Below the pieces are notes generated by a model. It saw only the letters and a program-made list of their open reading frames with translations. It did not search any database and was not told the origin of the DNA. From the NCBI RefSeq assembly GCF_003130255.1, contig NZ_NRCN01000001.1, positions 372,001 to 436,000 on the forward strand: a stretch of DNA of 64,000 nt, in the 5' to 3' direction. Source of the stretch: Aggregatibacter kilianii. Its GTDB lineage: Bacteria; Pseudomonadota; Gammaproteobacteria; Enterobacterales; Pasteurellaceae. Every line of letters starts with the position of its first letter. The stretch's first letter is position 1. Below, one piece after another: positions 11,829 through 21,226 of the stretch. Made by a program: the position numbers and the translations under genes.

Positions 11829-13361
11829 TTAGCCTTTTCTAAACATAGAAAGCATACGTTGGGTGACACGGAAGCCACCGAAAATGTTGATACTTGCCAC
11901 TAAAATAGCAATGAATGCCAACACGCTGATAAAAACCTTACCTTGTGAAATTTGCAATAATGCGCCTACGATGATAATCCCCGAGATCGCATTAGTTACC
12001 GCCATGAGTGGTGTGTGCAACGCGTGGCTGACGTTCCAAACGACGTAGTAACCCACCACACAAGCCAAGACGAATACGGTTAAGTGAGAAAGGAAAGCTG
12101 CCGGTGCAATAGACGTAAGCCACAAGAACAGGATACCAACCGCAGCCATGATGCCGTATTTCTTACGCGGATCTGTCGGTTTTTTATCTTCTTTTTTGAC
12201 CGCACTTGCCGCTTTGGTTTGTTGCGGTTGGGCAGAAACCTGGATTGGCGGTGCCGGCCACGTGATTTCACCTTCACGAATCACGGTCACGCCGCGTAAT
12301 ACCACGTCTTCGAAATTGATGTCGATTTGACCATCTTTATTTTTACAAAGTAATTTCAATAAGTTGACAAGGTTGGTACCGTAAAGTTGGGAAGATTGCG
12401 TTGGTAAGCGGCTTGGTAAGTCGGTGTAACCAATGATTTTGACTTGATTGTCAGTAACCACCACTTCGCCCGCTTTGCTGAGTTCGCAGTTACCGCCGGT
12501 CGCTGCCGCTAAATCAACGATCACGCTACCCGGTTTCATGGATTCCACCATTTCTTTGGTAATCAAACGTGGCGCCGGTTTACCCGGAATTAACGCAGTG
12601 GTGATGATAATATCCACTTCTTTTGCTTGTTCGGCATAAAGGGCGAGAGCACGACGGTTAAACTCCTCGGACATCACTTTCGCATAACCGTCACCGCTAC
12701 CGCCTTCTTCTTTGAAATCGATTTCAAGGAAGCTGGCGCCCATACTTTCTACTTGTTCTTTTACTTCCGGACGGGAGTCAAAGGCTCGTACAATGGCGCC
12801 AAGGCTGTTTGCCGCACCAATCGCCGCAAGACCTGCTACACCGGCACCAATCACTAATACTTTCGCCGGCGGCACTTTACCTGCCGCGGTAATTTGTCCG
12901 GTGAAGAAACTACCGAACTCATGCGCCGCTTCCACCACCGCACGATAACCGGCAATATTCGCCATAGAACTTAATGCATCTAGGGCTTGTGCACGAGAAA
13001 TACGTGGCACGGCATCCATGGCCAGCACATTGATTTTCTTGGCCGATAATTTTTCCATTAATTGCGGATTTTGAGCCGGCCAAATAAAGCTGACCAAGGT
13101 TGCGCCTTCTTTTATTAAGGCAATTTCCTCATCAGTCGGCGCATTGACTTTAAAAATAATATCCGCCTGCCAAACTTGTGCCGCATCGCCGATTTTCGCA
13201 CCGGCAGCCGCAAAGGCCTGATCTTCAAAACTTGCTTTAAAACCCGCATCATGTTCAACAATCACGTCAAAGCCAAGCTTCAAAATTTGCTGAACCGTTT
13301 TCGGCGTTGCCGCCACACGACTTTCATTATCAAGCAGTTCTCTAGGTACACCAATTAACAT
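11829..13361 (-). CDS. pntA: NAD(P) transhydrogenase subunit alpha
   Basis: PntA has exactly the E. coli length of 510 residues. The NAD(H)-binding domain begins [20 protein letters not shown] and contains the dinucleotide fold [17 protein letters not shown] and the RQD-loop region. Residues from about 400 onwards form the four C-terminal membrane helices that pair with PntB. It heads the pntAB operon on the minus strand. Confidence 0.96.
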   Translation of the reverse strand: MLIGVPRELLDNESRVAATPKTVQQILKLGFDVIVEHDAGFKASFEDQAFAAAGAKIGDAAQVWQADIIFKVNAPTDEEIALIKEGATLVSFIWPAQNPQLMEKLSAKKINVLAMDAVPRISRAQALDALSSMANIAGYRAVVEAAHEFGSFFTGQITAAGKVPPAKVLVIGAGVAGLAAIGAANSLGAIVRAFDSRPEVKEQVESMGASFLEIDFKEEGGSGDGYAKVMSEEFNRRALALYAEQAKEVDIIITTALIPGKPAPRLITKEMVESMKPGSVIVDLAAATGGNCELSKAGEVVVTDNQVKIIGYTDLPSRLPTQSSQLYGTNLVNLLKLLCKNKDGQIDINFEDVVLRGVTVIREGEITWPAPPIQVSAQPQQTKAASAVKKEDKKPTDPRKKYGIMAAVGILFLWLTSIAPAAFLSHLTVFVLACVVGYYVVWNVSHALHTPLMAVTNAISGIIIVGALLQISQGKVFISVLAFIAILVASINIFGGFRVTQRMLSMFRKG

Positions 13362-13731
13362 AATGATTCCCTTTGATTGATTAAAACTTAGGTAAAAATT
13401 TACCCGCCCGAAATGACGCCTTTAAGCTGTCAAATTAGTCGTCACTCTACCATTGTTCCATTAAAAACTGAAAAATTTTTTCTGCTTTTTATGTAATATG
13501 TGATCCCTATTGTAATTTGTGATAGCACATAAAAAATTAGAAATTCATTGCGCGCTTTGCTATCTTAACGCGCAAATCTTTTACCGCCGTTTCACATTCG
13601 GCAGATTAGAAACACTGAAAATGATGAGTCATCACTTCAGCGATGACTTCCCCTGCGGGGCAGTCGGCATAGCCGATGTTCAAAATCCGTTGGATTTTGT
13701 CAACCGCACTTTGATGCATAAGGGCAATACA
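13362..13731. other. pntA-sfsA divergent intergenic region
   Basis: These 370 bases hold the upstream regions of the divergent pntA and sfsA genes. No confident promoter is visible. A GGTAAA/TTTACC palindrome lies near 13391-13404 and a four-hairpin cluster at 13628-13699 (separate entry). An open frame runs through from 13519, but it lacks homology to SfsA and is treated as noncoding. Confidence 0.6.
13628..13711. repeat. Cluster of four perfect hairpins ending in an uptake signal
   Basis: Four short perfect inverted repeats follow one another: GTCATC/GATGAC (13628-13647), CCCC/GGGG (13650-13660), TCGGC/GCCGA (13664-13676) and CAAAATCC/GGATTTTG (13681-13699). An uptake signal ACCGCACTT follows at 13703-13711. 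Such dense palindromes are typical of REP- or MITE-like dispersed elements; no second copy was seen in this window. Confidence 0.55.
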
Positions 13732-14454
13732 ATGCAATTACCACCTCTACAATCCGCCACCTTAATCCGTCGTTACAAACGCTTTTTAGCTGATGTACAA
13801 CTGCCTAACAGCGACATCACGACGCTACACTGCGCCAATACCGGCGCCATGATCGGCTGTGGCGCGGAAAGCGACACGGTTTGGTATTCCACCTCCGACA
13901 GCACTACGCGTAAATATCCAAGTTCTTGGGAATTGACTCAGTTGAAAAATGGCAGCTTGGTTTGTATTAACACACACCGCTCTAATCAGCTTACCTTGGA
14001 TGCCTTGCAGAAAAAACAAATCCTTGAACTTGCCATGTATGATGAGATTTATCCGGAAGTGAAATATGGGGAAGAAAATAGCCGTATTGATTTCCTGCTA
14101 AAAGGCAAAGATCTGCCCGATTGCTATGTGGAAGTAAAATCCATCACTTATGTAGATAACGACAAAAAGCTCGGTATGTTTCCCGATGCCGTCACCACCC
14201 GCGGGCAAAAACACTTACGGGAACTCATCGCCATGAAAAAAGCCGGCCATCGTGCCGTCATTTTTTTCTGTGGCTTACATGATGGTTTTGACCATTTCCA
14301 AATCGCCAAGCATATTGACCCGAAATATAACGAACTCTTTCTCCACGCGCTAAGCGAAGGCGTTGAGGCTTACGCCTATGCTACCGAATTTGAAAAAACA
14401 GATAAAATTCCGACCGCACTTAACCTGACGAAGGTCGTACCACTGTATAAATAG
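13732..14454 (+). CDS. sfsA: Sugar fermentation stimulation protein A
   Basis: SfsA is a DNA-binding protein with a nuclease-like fold, named for stimulating maltose fermentation in E. coli; its precise role is unclear. The start at 13732 gives 240 residues (E. coli 234), beginning [20 protein letters not shown]. Conserved blocks [19 protein letters not shown] and [16 protein letters not shown] are present. AAGGGCAATACA provides the ribosome site. The frame is open upstream to 13519, but that part is hairpin-rich DNA. Confidence 0.92.
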   Translation: MQLPPLQSATLIRRYKRFLADVQLPNSDITTLHCANTGAMIGCGAESDTVWYSTSDSTTRKYPSSWELTQLKNGSLVCINTHRSNQLTLDALQKKQILELAMYDEIYPEVKYGEENSRIDFLLKGKDLPDCYVEVKSITYVDNDKKLGMFPDAVTTRGQKHLRELIAMKKAGHRAVIFFCGLHDGFDHFQIAKHIDPKYNELFLHALSEGVEAYAYATEFEKTDKIPTALNLTKVVPLYK

Positions 14455-14558
14455 CGGCTAAACTATTGTATTGGATGTGTAAATAAACACTGATGAATAG
14501 CGATTCCGCAACAAAAAATAAACCTTATCTATTTGAAAATAATTTTTATAAAAAAATT

Positions 14559-14587
14559 TTGACATTAATTATGATAACTATTATCAT
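14559..14587 (+). promoter_or_regulatory. Strong promoter overlapped by a Fur box
   Basis: TTGACA (14559-14564), 17 bp, then TATCAT (14582-14587) make a near-consensus sigma-70 promoter. ATGATAA-CTA-TTATCAT (14571-14587) is a perfect 7-3-7 palindrome matching the Fur box core and covers the spacer and -10. No coding region follows before a terminator at 14629, so this promoter drives a short RNA. Confidence 0.75.
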
Positions 14588-14593
14588 TTTCAA

Positions 14594-14662
14594 CATTAAA
14601 TAACTATAGATAATCACTCCAACATTTGACGCCTCCTCCCCCACAAAGAGGCGTTTTTTTTT
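14594..14662 (+). ncRNA. Candidate Fur-repressed small RNA (about 69 nt)
   Basis: The unit runs from the predicted start about 7 nt after the -10 to an intrinsic terminator: ACGCCTC (14629-14635), 12-nt loop, GAGGCGT (14648-14654) and a nine-T tract. The loop and 5' stem are C-rich (CCTCCTCCCCC), a sequence able to pair with Shine-Dalgarno regions. No ORF of note is inside. Architecture and size resemble iron-responsive RNAs such as RyhB and, in this family, HrrF of H. influenzae; identity with HrrF is a guess. Confidence 0.65.
14629..14662 (+). terminator. Intrinsic terminator of the Fur-box small RNA
   Basis: A 7-bp GC-rich stem (ACGCCTC/GAGGCGT) is followed by a run of nine T residues. 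It lies about 100 bp before tyrS and 175 bp after sfsA, too far to belong obviously to sfsA. Confidence 0.85.
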
Positions 14663-14693
14663 GCCTAAAATTTGCTACTCCCCTTAAAAATAA

Positions 14694-14721
14694 TTCAAAT
14701 TTATCGAATAACCTCTATAAT
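14694..14721 (+). promoter_or_regulatory. Probable tyrS promoter
   Basis: TTCAAA (14694-14699) and a consensus TATAAT (14716-14721) are 16 bp apart. The start would fall about 33 bp upstream of the tyrS start codon, downstream of the small RNA terminator. Confidence 0.6.
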
Positions 14722-14760
14722 GTAGCCTTTACTACAGATTGAATAACATTAGGAAAATAC

Positions 14761-15948
14761 ATGACTGATATGAATACCGTTCTCGCGGAACTAAAGCGCG
14801 GTGTAGATGAAATTCTTTCCGAGCAGGATTTAATTGAAAAACTTAAAGAAAATCGTCCATTACGCGTGAAACTCGGCGCCGACCCGACCGCACCGGATAT
14901 TCATTTAGGTCATACAGTTGTATTAAACAAATTACGTCAGTTCCAACAATTTGGTCATGAAGTGATTTTCTTAATCGGTGACTTCACCGGTATGGTGGGC
15001 GATCCGTCCGGCAAAAACACCACCCGTCCACCGCTTAGTCGCGAAGACGTATTACGCAATGCTGAAACCTACAAACAACAAATCTACAAAATTCTGGATC
15101 CGCAAAAAACCCGCATCGTATTCAACTCCGACTGGTTGGGTAAATTGGGCACCGAAGGCATGATTCGTTTGGCGAGCAACTACACCGTTGCCCGTATGCT
15201 GGAACGTGATGATTTCAAAAAACGCTTTACCAATAATCAACCAATCGCCATTCATGAATTTATTTACCCGCTCTTGCAAGGTCACGACTCCGTTGCGTTG
15301 GAAGCCGATGTTGAGTTAGGCGGTACCGACCAAAAATTCAACTTGTTAGTGGGGCGTGAATTACAAAAATCTGCCGGTCAAAAACCGCAAGTAGCCATTA
15401 CTCTACCGTTATTGGTGGGCTTAGATGGCGAGAAAAAAATGTCCAAATCCCTTGGCAACTATATCGGTGTTACCGAAGCTCCGGGCGAGATGTTCGGCAA
15501 AATTATGTCCATCTCCGATGACTTAATGTGGGACTGGTACAACTTACTTTCTTTCCGTCCATTAACTGAAATCGCCCAATTGAAAGAAGATGTGGCGAAC
15601 GGCAAAAACCCACGTGATGTGAAGATTTTATTAGCCAAAGAAATCATCGCACGTTTCCATGATGAAGCGGCTGCCGATGCTGCCGAACAAGAATTTATCA
15701 ACCGCTTCCAAAAAGGGGCGATGCCGGATGAGATGCCGGAATTTACTTTTGAAGGCGAAATCGGGCTTGCCAACTTATTAAAAGAAGCCGGCTTGGTTGC
15801 TTCCACTTCAGAGGCTAACCGCATGGTGCAGCAAGGCGGCGTAAAAATTGACGGCGAAAAAGTCGAAGACGCCAAACTCGTTATCACCGCCTCCACGGCG
15901 GTTTACCAAGTAGGTAAACGCAAGTTCGCCAAGGTAACAGTGAGATAA
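14761..15948 (+). CDS. tyrS: Tyrosine--tRNA ligase
   Basis: This 395-residue cytoplasmic class I synthetase charges tRNA-Tyr. The HIGH-type motif is PDIHLGHT (about residues 46-53) and the KMSKS loop is KKMSKS. An S4-like RNA-binding domain occupies the C-terminus ([16 protein letters not shown]). The length matches the Haemophilus branch of TyrRS, shorter than E. coli TyrS (424). An AGGAAA site precedes the start, and a hairpin of paired uptake signals follows. Confidence 0.96.
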   Translation: MTDMNTVLAELKRGVDEILSEQDLIEKLKENRPLRVKLGADPTAPDIHLGHTVVLNKLRQFQQFGHEVIFLIGDFTGMVGDPSGKNTTRPPLSREDVLRNAETYKQQIYKILDPQKTRIVFNSDWLGKLGTEGMIRLASNYTVARMLERDDFKKRFTNNQPIAIHEFIYPLLQGHDSVALEADVELGGTDQKFNLLVGRELQKSAGQKPQVAITLPLLVGLDGEKKMSKSLGNYIGVTEAPGEMFGKIMSISDDLMWDWYNLLSFRPLTEIAQLKEDVANGKNPRDVKILLAKEIIARFHDEAAADAAEQEFINRFQKGAMPDEMPEFTFEGEIGLANLLKEAGLVASTSEANRMVQQGGVKIDGEKVEDAKLVITASTAVYQVGKRKFAKVTVR

Positions 15949-15964
15949 AACATCACAAAAATCG

Positions 15965-16000
15965 ACCGCACTTATGGCTTCATAAAGTGCGGTTATTTTT
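15965..16000 (+). terminator. Terminator after tyrS made of paired uptake signals
   Basis: ACCGCACTT..TG and CA..AAAGTGCGGT form the stem around a GCTT loop, followed by TATTTTT. It separates tyrS from the gene at 16019. Confidence 0.75.
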
Positions 16001-16018
16001 AACTGTATTTTTGATGAT

Positions 16019-16600
16019 ATGCCTAAAATTGTTCTTATCAGACATGCAACACCATTAGTCGATGGTAGTAAATGCGACTCTACCGTTGCTCAAAACCGTT
16101 TGATTAATTATAACCAAACCGAACATTTGGCATTGGATGAATTAAATTCATTTAAACAAAGCTCAGCATATCAAGACATTTTATTAATTGAAAAAGTCTT
16201 TGTTTCTCCCCTAATTAGGGCACAAAAAACGGCAGAAGCATTATTCCCGAATAATAAACGAATTACACTGGAAGATTTAAAGGAATTTGATCTAAAAATA
16301 ATAAATATTCCAAAAATAAAGCTAACGCTTAATTTATGGTTTATTCTTTCTAGGATACTGTGGTTGCTAGGATTAAATAAAACGCAAAATAGCATTCACA
16401 AAGAAAAAAAACGCGTTGAAAAATTAATACCAACTTTGCTACAACAAGATTGCTGTATTGTCGGTCATGGTTTTATTCAGCATGAAATAAAAAAATATTT
16501 GAGAAAGTATCATTTCGTAAAATCATTTCATGAAAAAAATGGGTGTTTTTGTGTAGAAATTTTTCAAAATCCTACATATCAACAGAATTCAAGTTTATAA
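16019..16600 (+). CDS. Histidine phosphatase family protein
   Basis: This 193-residue protein starts with the phosphohistidine motif LIRHATP (catalytic His at residue 9). It has an Arg-containing FVSPLIRAQKTAE block and a second catalytic His in IVGHGFIQHE. It belongs to the phosphoglycerate-mutase-like superfamily, but the substrate is unknown. No clear ribosome site precedes the ATG. The gene is markedly AT-rich (long A/T runs around 16290-16420) compared with tyrS and the fructokinase, which may reflect acquisition. It ends 18 bp before the fructokinase gene and may be co-transcribed with it. Confidence 0.78.
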   Translation: MPKIVLIRHATPLVDGSKCDSTVAQNRLINYNQTEHLALDELNSFKQSSAYQDILLIEKVFVSPLIRAQKTAEALFPNNKRITLEDLKEFDLKIINIPKIKLTLNLWFILSRILWLLGLNKTQNSIHKEKKRVEKLIPTLLQQDCCIVGHGFIQHEIKKYLRKYHFVKSFHEKNGCFCVEIFQNPTYQQNSSL

Positions 16601-16618
16601 GTCTGATAACGGGAGAGC

Positions 16619-17548
16619 ATGATGAATCAAAAAATCTGGGTACTGGGTGATGCCGTGGTGGATCTAATTCCGGACGGAGAAAATCATTATTTGCGTTGTG
16701 CGGGCGGTGCGCCGGCAAATGTGGCGGTAGGTATTGCCCGTTTAGGCGGTGAAAGTGCGTTTATTGGTCGTGTAGGCAAAGATCCATTGGGCGAATTTAT
16801 GCAACAAACCCTGCAACAGGAAAATGTGCAAACGAACCATATGATTCTCGATCCACAGCAACGCACTTCTACCGTCGTGGTCGGTTTAGACAACGGCGAA
16901 CGAAGCTTTACCTTTATGGTAAACCCAAGTGCGGATCAGTTTTTGCAGGTAGCCGATTTACCGAATTTCCAAGCTAACGAATGGTTGCATTGCTGTTCCA
17001 TTGCATTAATCAATAACCCTTCCCGCGAAACGACTTTTGAAGCGATTCGTCGTATTAAAGCCGCCGGCGGATTTTTCTCTTTCGATCCCAATTTGCGCGA
17101 ATCTCTGTGGCCAAGTTTTGAAGACATGAAAGAAACGGTGATGCAGGCGGTGGCATTGGCAGACGTATTGAAATTTTCGGAAGAAGAATTGACGCTACTC
17201 ACGGATACGCAAACCTTAACTGAAGCATTTGAAAAAATCACCGCACTTTATCAGGAAAAATTGATTATCGTGACCTTGGGCAAACACGGTGCGCTCTATC
17301 ATTTAGCCGGTAAAAAAGATGTCATTACCGGCAAAGCCTTACAACCGGTTGATACCACAGGTGCAGGCGATGCGTTCGTAGGCGGTCTCCTTTCCGGTCT
17401 TTCACAACATTCAAATTGGAAAGAAATATCTGTGCTTGAGCAAATTATCCGCCAAGCCAATGCCAGCGGTGCCTTGGCGACAACGGCAAAAGGGGCAATG
17501 TCTGCCCTGCCGAATAAAGCACAGTTAGCAGAATTTTTGGCAAACTAA
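16619..17548 (+). CDS. scrK: Fructokinase (PfkB family)
   Basis: This cytoplasmic 309-residue ribokinase-family enzyme phosphorylates fructose at the 6 position. The PfkB signatures are GGAPANVAVGIARLGG near the N-terminus and DTTGAGDAFVGG with catalytic Asp at codon 251. Two adjacent ATGs (16619, 16622) follow a GGGAG site; either could be used. It lies 73 bp before the sucrose-6-phosphate hydrolase gene, so it most likely handles the fructose released from sucrose-6-phosphate. No scrA PTS permease or ScrR regulator is next to it. Confidence 0.87.
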   Translation: MMNQKIWVLGDAVVDLIPDGENHYLRCAGGAPANVAVGIARLGGESAFIGRVGKDPLGEFMQQTLQQENVQTNHMILDPQQRTSTVVVGLDNGERSFTFMVNPSADQFLQVADLPNFQANEWLHCCSIALINNPSRETTFEAIRRIKAAGGFFSFDPNLRESLWPSFEDMKETVMQAVALADVLKFSEEELTLLTDTQTLTEAFEKITALYQEKLIIVTLGKHGALYHLAGKKDVITGKALQPVDTTGAGDAFVGGLLSGLSQHSNWKEISVLEQIIRQANASGALATTAKGAMSALPNKAQLAEFLAN

Positions 17549-17621
17549 TCCCATTGATTCAATTTGATAGCGCGCGTCTCCTGACGCGTGCTCACTGCCC
17601 AAACACGGAGGGAGAAACCTT

Positions 17622-19076
17622 ATGCATATTTTCAACAACGGGAAATACAAAAGCATCCTTGCGGCAGAATCCGGTGAGCTTGCGGAAATTGCTCAAACCG
17701 TGCAAAAAGACAAGGATTTTCGACCGCACTTTCATATTGCGCCTCCAACCGGACTGATGAACGATCCTAACGGTCTCATCTTTGATGGCGAGAAATATCA
17801 CCTTTTTTATCAATGGTTTCCTTTTGATGCCATACACGGTATGAAACATTGGAAGCATTTAATCACTAAAGATTTCCAACATTATCAATCTGCTGACGAT
17901 CTCATTCCTTGTGAGCTTTTTGAATCTCACGGCTGTTATTCCGGTGGCGCGTTAAAAGTCGGTGATAAATTAGCCATGTTCTACACGGGCAACACCCGTC
18001 GCCCAAGTGATAATCAACGTGTGCCTTATCAAAATTTAGCGATCTTCGATCTTGATGGAAAATTGTTAAACAAACGTCCGTTAATTGAAAATGCGCCTGA
18101 AGGCTATACGGAACACGTTCGCGACCCGAAACCTTATTTCACCGAAAACGGTAAAATCCGTTTTATCTGCGGTGCACAACGGGAAAATCTCACCGGCACG
18201 GCGATTATTTTTGAAATGGACAATCTTGAAGATACGCCGCGTCTGCTGGGTGAGCTTTCCTTGCCGGCGTTTGATAATACCAATGTGTTTATGTGGGAAT
18301 GCCCTGATTTGTTGAAACTGGGCGATAAAGATGTGTTTATTTGGTCACCTCAAGGCAAAGATCGTGAAGCTCATCAATTCCAAAATAATTACCATGCGAC
18401 TTATGCTGTGGGGAAATTAACGGATTTAACCTTTAAAGCGGAATATATCGGCGAGTTGGATCAAGGCTTTGATTTCTACGCCCCACAAACCTTCGGCGGT
18501 TTGGATAATAAAACCCACGCAGTGCTTTTCGCTTGGATCGGTTTGCCGGATTTAACTTATCCGACAGACAAATTCAAATGGCATTCGGCCTTAACCCTGC
18601 CGAGAGAACTACGTTTAGAAGGCACCAAAATCTATCAACGCCCGATTGCAAAAACGTATGAAAATCTGACCGCACTTTCGATGCTTCATCTTGATGGAAA
18701 AGCCGAGATTGCGGATTTAGATCGTGCTTATGTAAAATTTGAGGCAAATAACCGGGCCTTTAATTTGACTTTCTTCCAAAACGAAAAAGGACAATCATTG
18801 CGCCTTTCTTATGAAAACGGATTGGTTTGCTTAGATCGTAGCCAAAGCGAGCAAACCGAATTAATGGAAAAATTCGATAGCAAACGTTTCTGTGAAATTG
18901 ACAATCTACAAACGGTGGAAATTTTCTTTGATCGTTCCATTGTGGAAATTTTCTTCAATCATGGTGAAAAAGCCATGACATCCCGATTCTTTATTGCCAA
19001 TAGAAGCAATATAATCACAACGCATCATCCATTAGATTTAATTCTTGGCTATTTGCCGAATATTCACTTTTGTTAA
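17622..19076 (+). CDS. scrB: Sucrose-6-phosphate hydrolase (GH32)
   Basis: This 484-residue cytoplasmic enzyme cleaves sucrose-6-phosphate to glucose-6-phosphate and fructose. The GH32 hallmarks are MNDPNGLIF with the nucleophile Asp (about residue 46), the HVRDPKPY block, and WECPDLL with the acid/base Glu. A C-terminal beta-sandwich follows (FFDRSIVEIFFN). A strong GGAGGGAG site precedes the start at 17622. It is paired with fructokinase; the sugar transporter must be encoded elsewhere. Confidence 0.93.
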   Translation: MHIFNNGKYKSILAAESGELAEIAQTVQKDKDFRPHFHIAPPTGLMNDPNGLIFDGEKYHLFYQWFPFDAIHGMKHWKHLITKDFQHYQSADDLIPCELFESHGCYSGGALKVGDKLAMFYTGNTRRPSDNQRVPYQNLAIFDLDGKLLNKRPLIENAPEGYTEHVRDPKPYFTENGKIRFICGAQRENLTGTAIIFEMDNLEDTPRLLGELSLPAFDNTNVFMWECPDLLKLGDKDVFIWSPQGKDREAHQFQNNYHATYAVGKLTDLTFKAEYIGELDQGFDFYAPQTFGGLDNKTHAVLFAWIGLPDLTYPTDKFKWHSALTLPRELRLEGTKIYQRPIAKTYENLTALSMLHLDGKAEIADLDRAYVKFEANNRAFNLTFFQNEKGQSLRLSYENGLVCLDRSQSEQTELMEKFDSKRFCEIDNLQTVEIFFDRSIVEIFFNHGEKAMTSRFFIANRSNIITTHHPLDLILGYLPNIHFC

Positions 19077-19088
19077 TTAAGGATCTTT

Positions 19089-19703
19089 ATGCAAAAAAAT
19101 TTTCCCGCTTTTCCCCTAAGGTCAATCTGTAAACACTCGCTTTTTGCGTTAACCGCATTCGCTTTGGTTGCTTGTAGCACAACTGCTCCCGGCGAACCAC
19201 CTACCAACACGGAACACTGGGCAACGGTAATCAGTGAAAATGAAAATTTGTATCGCATTGACGATAATTTTTATCGTAGCGAACAATTAGATCGCCAGGC
19301 GGAACCGCTGTTAGACAAACTAAATATTAAAACAATTGTCAATTTGCGTTTTTTTGATCGTAATAATGACGTACAGGCATTCGGACATAAAAATATCAAT
19401 TTGATTAATACGCCGCTATTAACGTGGTCAATTAATACACGGGAAGTGGCGGATATTTTATGGCAAATTCGCCAACATCAGAAAGATGGTCCGGTATTAG
19501 TGCACTGTTATCACGGCGCCGATCGTACCGGTTTAATCGTGGCAATGTATCGTGTGATTTATCAAAATTGGGACTTAAACGAAGCCAAATGGGAAATGCA
19601 ACAAGCACCTTATGGCTATCATTCGATTTGGAAAAATATTGATAATTTCTTTACGGAAGAGAATGTTGCCAAGATTAAAGTTCGCTTGAATGAACTTTCA
19701 TAA
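19089..19703 (+). CDS. Tyrosine/dual-specificity phosphatase-like lipoprotein
   Basis: This 204-residue protein has a lipoprotein signal with lipobox LVAC (Cys near residue 29), so it is probably anchored on the periplasmic side. It carries the cysteine-phosphatase P-loop HCYHGADRTG (H-C-x5-R-T/S pattern) near residue 140 and an NLRFFDRN segment. The natural substrate is unknown. It begins 12 bp after scrB and could share its transcript. A perfect 30-bp palindromic terminator follows. Confidence 0.8.
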   Translation: MQKNFPAFPLRSICKHSLFALTAFALVACSTTAPGEPPTNTEHWATVISENENLYRIDDNFYRSEQLDRQAEPLLDKLNIKTIVNLRFFDRNNDVQAFGHKNINLINTPLLTWSINTREVADILWQIRQHQKDGPVLVHCYHGADRTGLIVAMYRVIYQNWDLNEAKWEMQQAPYGYHSIWKNIDNFFTEENVAKIKVRLNELS

Positions 19704-19720
19704 GAATTAACACAGAAACA

Positions 19721-19754
19721 AAAAGTGCGGTGAAATTTCACCGCACTTTTTATT
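19721..19754. terminator. Bidirectional terminator between convergent genes
   Basis: AAAAGTGCGGTGAAA and its complement form a perfect 30-bp palindrome (19721-19750) built from two uptake signals. It ends the lipoprotein transcript and, overlapping the truB stop codon, the translation operon from the other side. Confidence 0.85.
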
Positions 19755-20670
19755 CATACACCACTAATCGCTGTGGACGAATCACGTTATTTTCATCAAT
19801 CACCGCCACACCAAGAAAGCGATTTTCATGGGAAAATAACCGCACTTGTCCTTGTAGACTATTAGGATTATCGAATTTTATACGTTGACCAAATCCGATA
19901 CCTTGTGTTTGGCTTTCATCTAAGGTTAACGTCGGCAACTTCGCCACGGCAGTATCTATAGGCAATAACAAAGCATCTAACAAACTCAAATCTTGTGATT
20001 CTGCCAAAGCTTGCAACGCATTCCAATCCAACATTTTTTCTGTCGGATAATCCGCCACTGCCGTTCGACGTAACATCGTTACATGGGCGCCACAGCCCAA
20101 CGCCTCTCCTAAATCATCCACCAAAGTGCGAATGTAAGTGCCTTTAGAACAATGTACCTCAAGGGTTAAATAGGGCGCATTGTATTCGATGAAGCTCAGT
20201 TCAAAGATCGTAATAGGACGCGCTTCCCGCTCCACCGTAATACCTTGACGGGCGTATTCATAAAGCGGTTTACCATTGTGTTTCAACGCCGAAAACATCG
20301 TCGGCACTTGCAAAATATCCCCACGAAATTGTTCAAGTGCGGTCAAAATTTCAGGCGTTTTGACCTTCACTTCATGGGTTTCGACAATCTGTCCTTCTGC
20401 ATCGGATGTGTCCGTGCGTTCTCCCAGTTTTGCCGTCACTAAATAACGTTTATCGGCATCCAACAAGAACTGCGAAAACTTGGTGGCTTCGCCCAAACAG
20501 ATAGGCAACATTCCGGTGGCAAGCGGATCTAACGCGCCGGTATGCCCTGCTTTGTTCGCCTGAAAAATACGTTTCACTTTCTGCATGATGTCATTGGAAG
20601 ACATACCTTGCGGCTTATCCAACAAAAACACGCCGTGAATATCACGCCCACGTTTACGCGGTTTGGACAT
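19750..20670 (-). CDS. truB: tRNA pseudouridine(55) synthase
   Basis: TruB converts U55 of the T-loop in tRNAs to pseudouridine. Its 306 residues include [15 protein letters not shown] and the catalytic block [15 protein letters not shown] with Asp48, the same number as in E. coli. It overlaps the rbfA stop by one base and is the last gene of the rimP-nusA-infB-rbfA-truB operon. Confidence 0.96.
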   Translation of the reverse strand: MSKPRKRGRDIHGVFLLDKPQGMSSNDIMQKVKRIFQANKAGHTGALDPLATGMLPICLGEATKFSQFLLDADKRYLVTAKLGERTDTSDAEGQIVETHEVKVKTPEILTALEQFRGDILQVPTMFSALKHNGKPLYEYARQGITVEREARPITIFELSFIEYNAPYLTLEVHCSKGTYIRTLVDDLGEALGCGAHVTMLRRTAVADYPTEKMLDWNALQALAESQDLSLLDALLLPIDTAVAKLPTLTLDESQTQGIGFGQRIKFDNPNSLQGQVRLFSHENRFLGVAVIDENNVIRPQRLVVYE

Positions 20671-21056
20671 TAGTCTTTGTCCTCAACGTGTTTTTTCTCA
20701 TCTTCGCGCACAACATTTGTCACCAAGTTAGACATGCGCATACCTTCAACCAAAGATTGATCGTAAATAAAACGAATCTCCGGCACGATACGCAGACGCA
20801 TGGCTTTGCCTAACAGCGTACGAATATAAGGTGCAGCTTTTTCCAAGCCTTTCATGCCCTGCGCAATCGCCTGTTCATCGTGATCAAATAAGAAGGTGAC
20901 GAAAACTTTTGCATAAGCCAAATCACTGGACACTTCCACGTCAGACACCGTCACCATGCCAATACGCGGATCTTTCACTTCGCGTTGTAAAATCACCGCG
21001 ATTTCTTTTTGGATTTCTTGTGCGACACGGTCGCTACGTTTGAATTCTCGAGCCAT
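20670..21056 (-). CDS. rbfA: Ribosome-binding factor A
   Basis: RbfA is a small KH-fold protein (128 residues) that helps mature the 5' end of 16S rRNA and is needed for growth in the cold. The N-terminus [18 protein letters not shown] and block [18 protein letters not shown] are typical. It lies 170 bp downstream of infB, with a perfect palindromic hairpin between them. Confidence 0.95.
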   Translation of the reverse strand: MAREFKRSDRVAQEIQKEIAVILQREVKDPRIGMVTVSDVEVSSDLAYAKVFVTFLFDHDEQAIAQGMKGLEKAAPYIRTLLGKAMRLRIVPEIRFIYDQSLVEGMRMSNLVTNVVREDEKKHVEDKD

Positions 21057-21187
21057 TTTATTTCTCTTTTATTTATCCGTGGGTAAATATACCCGCGGTT
21101 AAGCATAATTATTCCCTTTTGGAGAAGTTTGTATGCCGCCCTAAAGGGCAAGCTATATGTAACCTATAGTAACACGTTACCTTAGGC

Positions 21188-21217
21188 AAAAAGTGCGGTC
21201 AAATTTGACCGCACTTT
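21188..21217 (-). terminator. Palindromic hairpin between infB and rbfA
   Basis: AAAGTGCGGTCAAA and its complement form a perfect 28-bp palindrome (21190-21217) with five T residues after it on the minus strand. It looks like an intrinsic terminator or attenuator that lowers rbfA-truB expression relative to infB. Confidence 0.7.
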
Positions 21218-21226
21218 CTTTCAAGA

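Noticed and set aside
13519-13731. N-terminal extension of sfsA by 71 codons
   Set aside because: The extension is made of the hairpin cluster and an uptake signal; known SfsA proteins start at the equivalent of 13732, which has a ribosome site.
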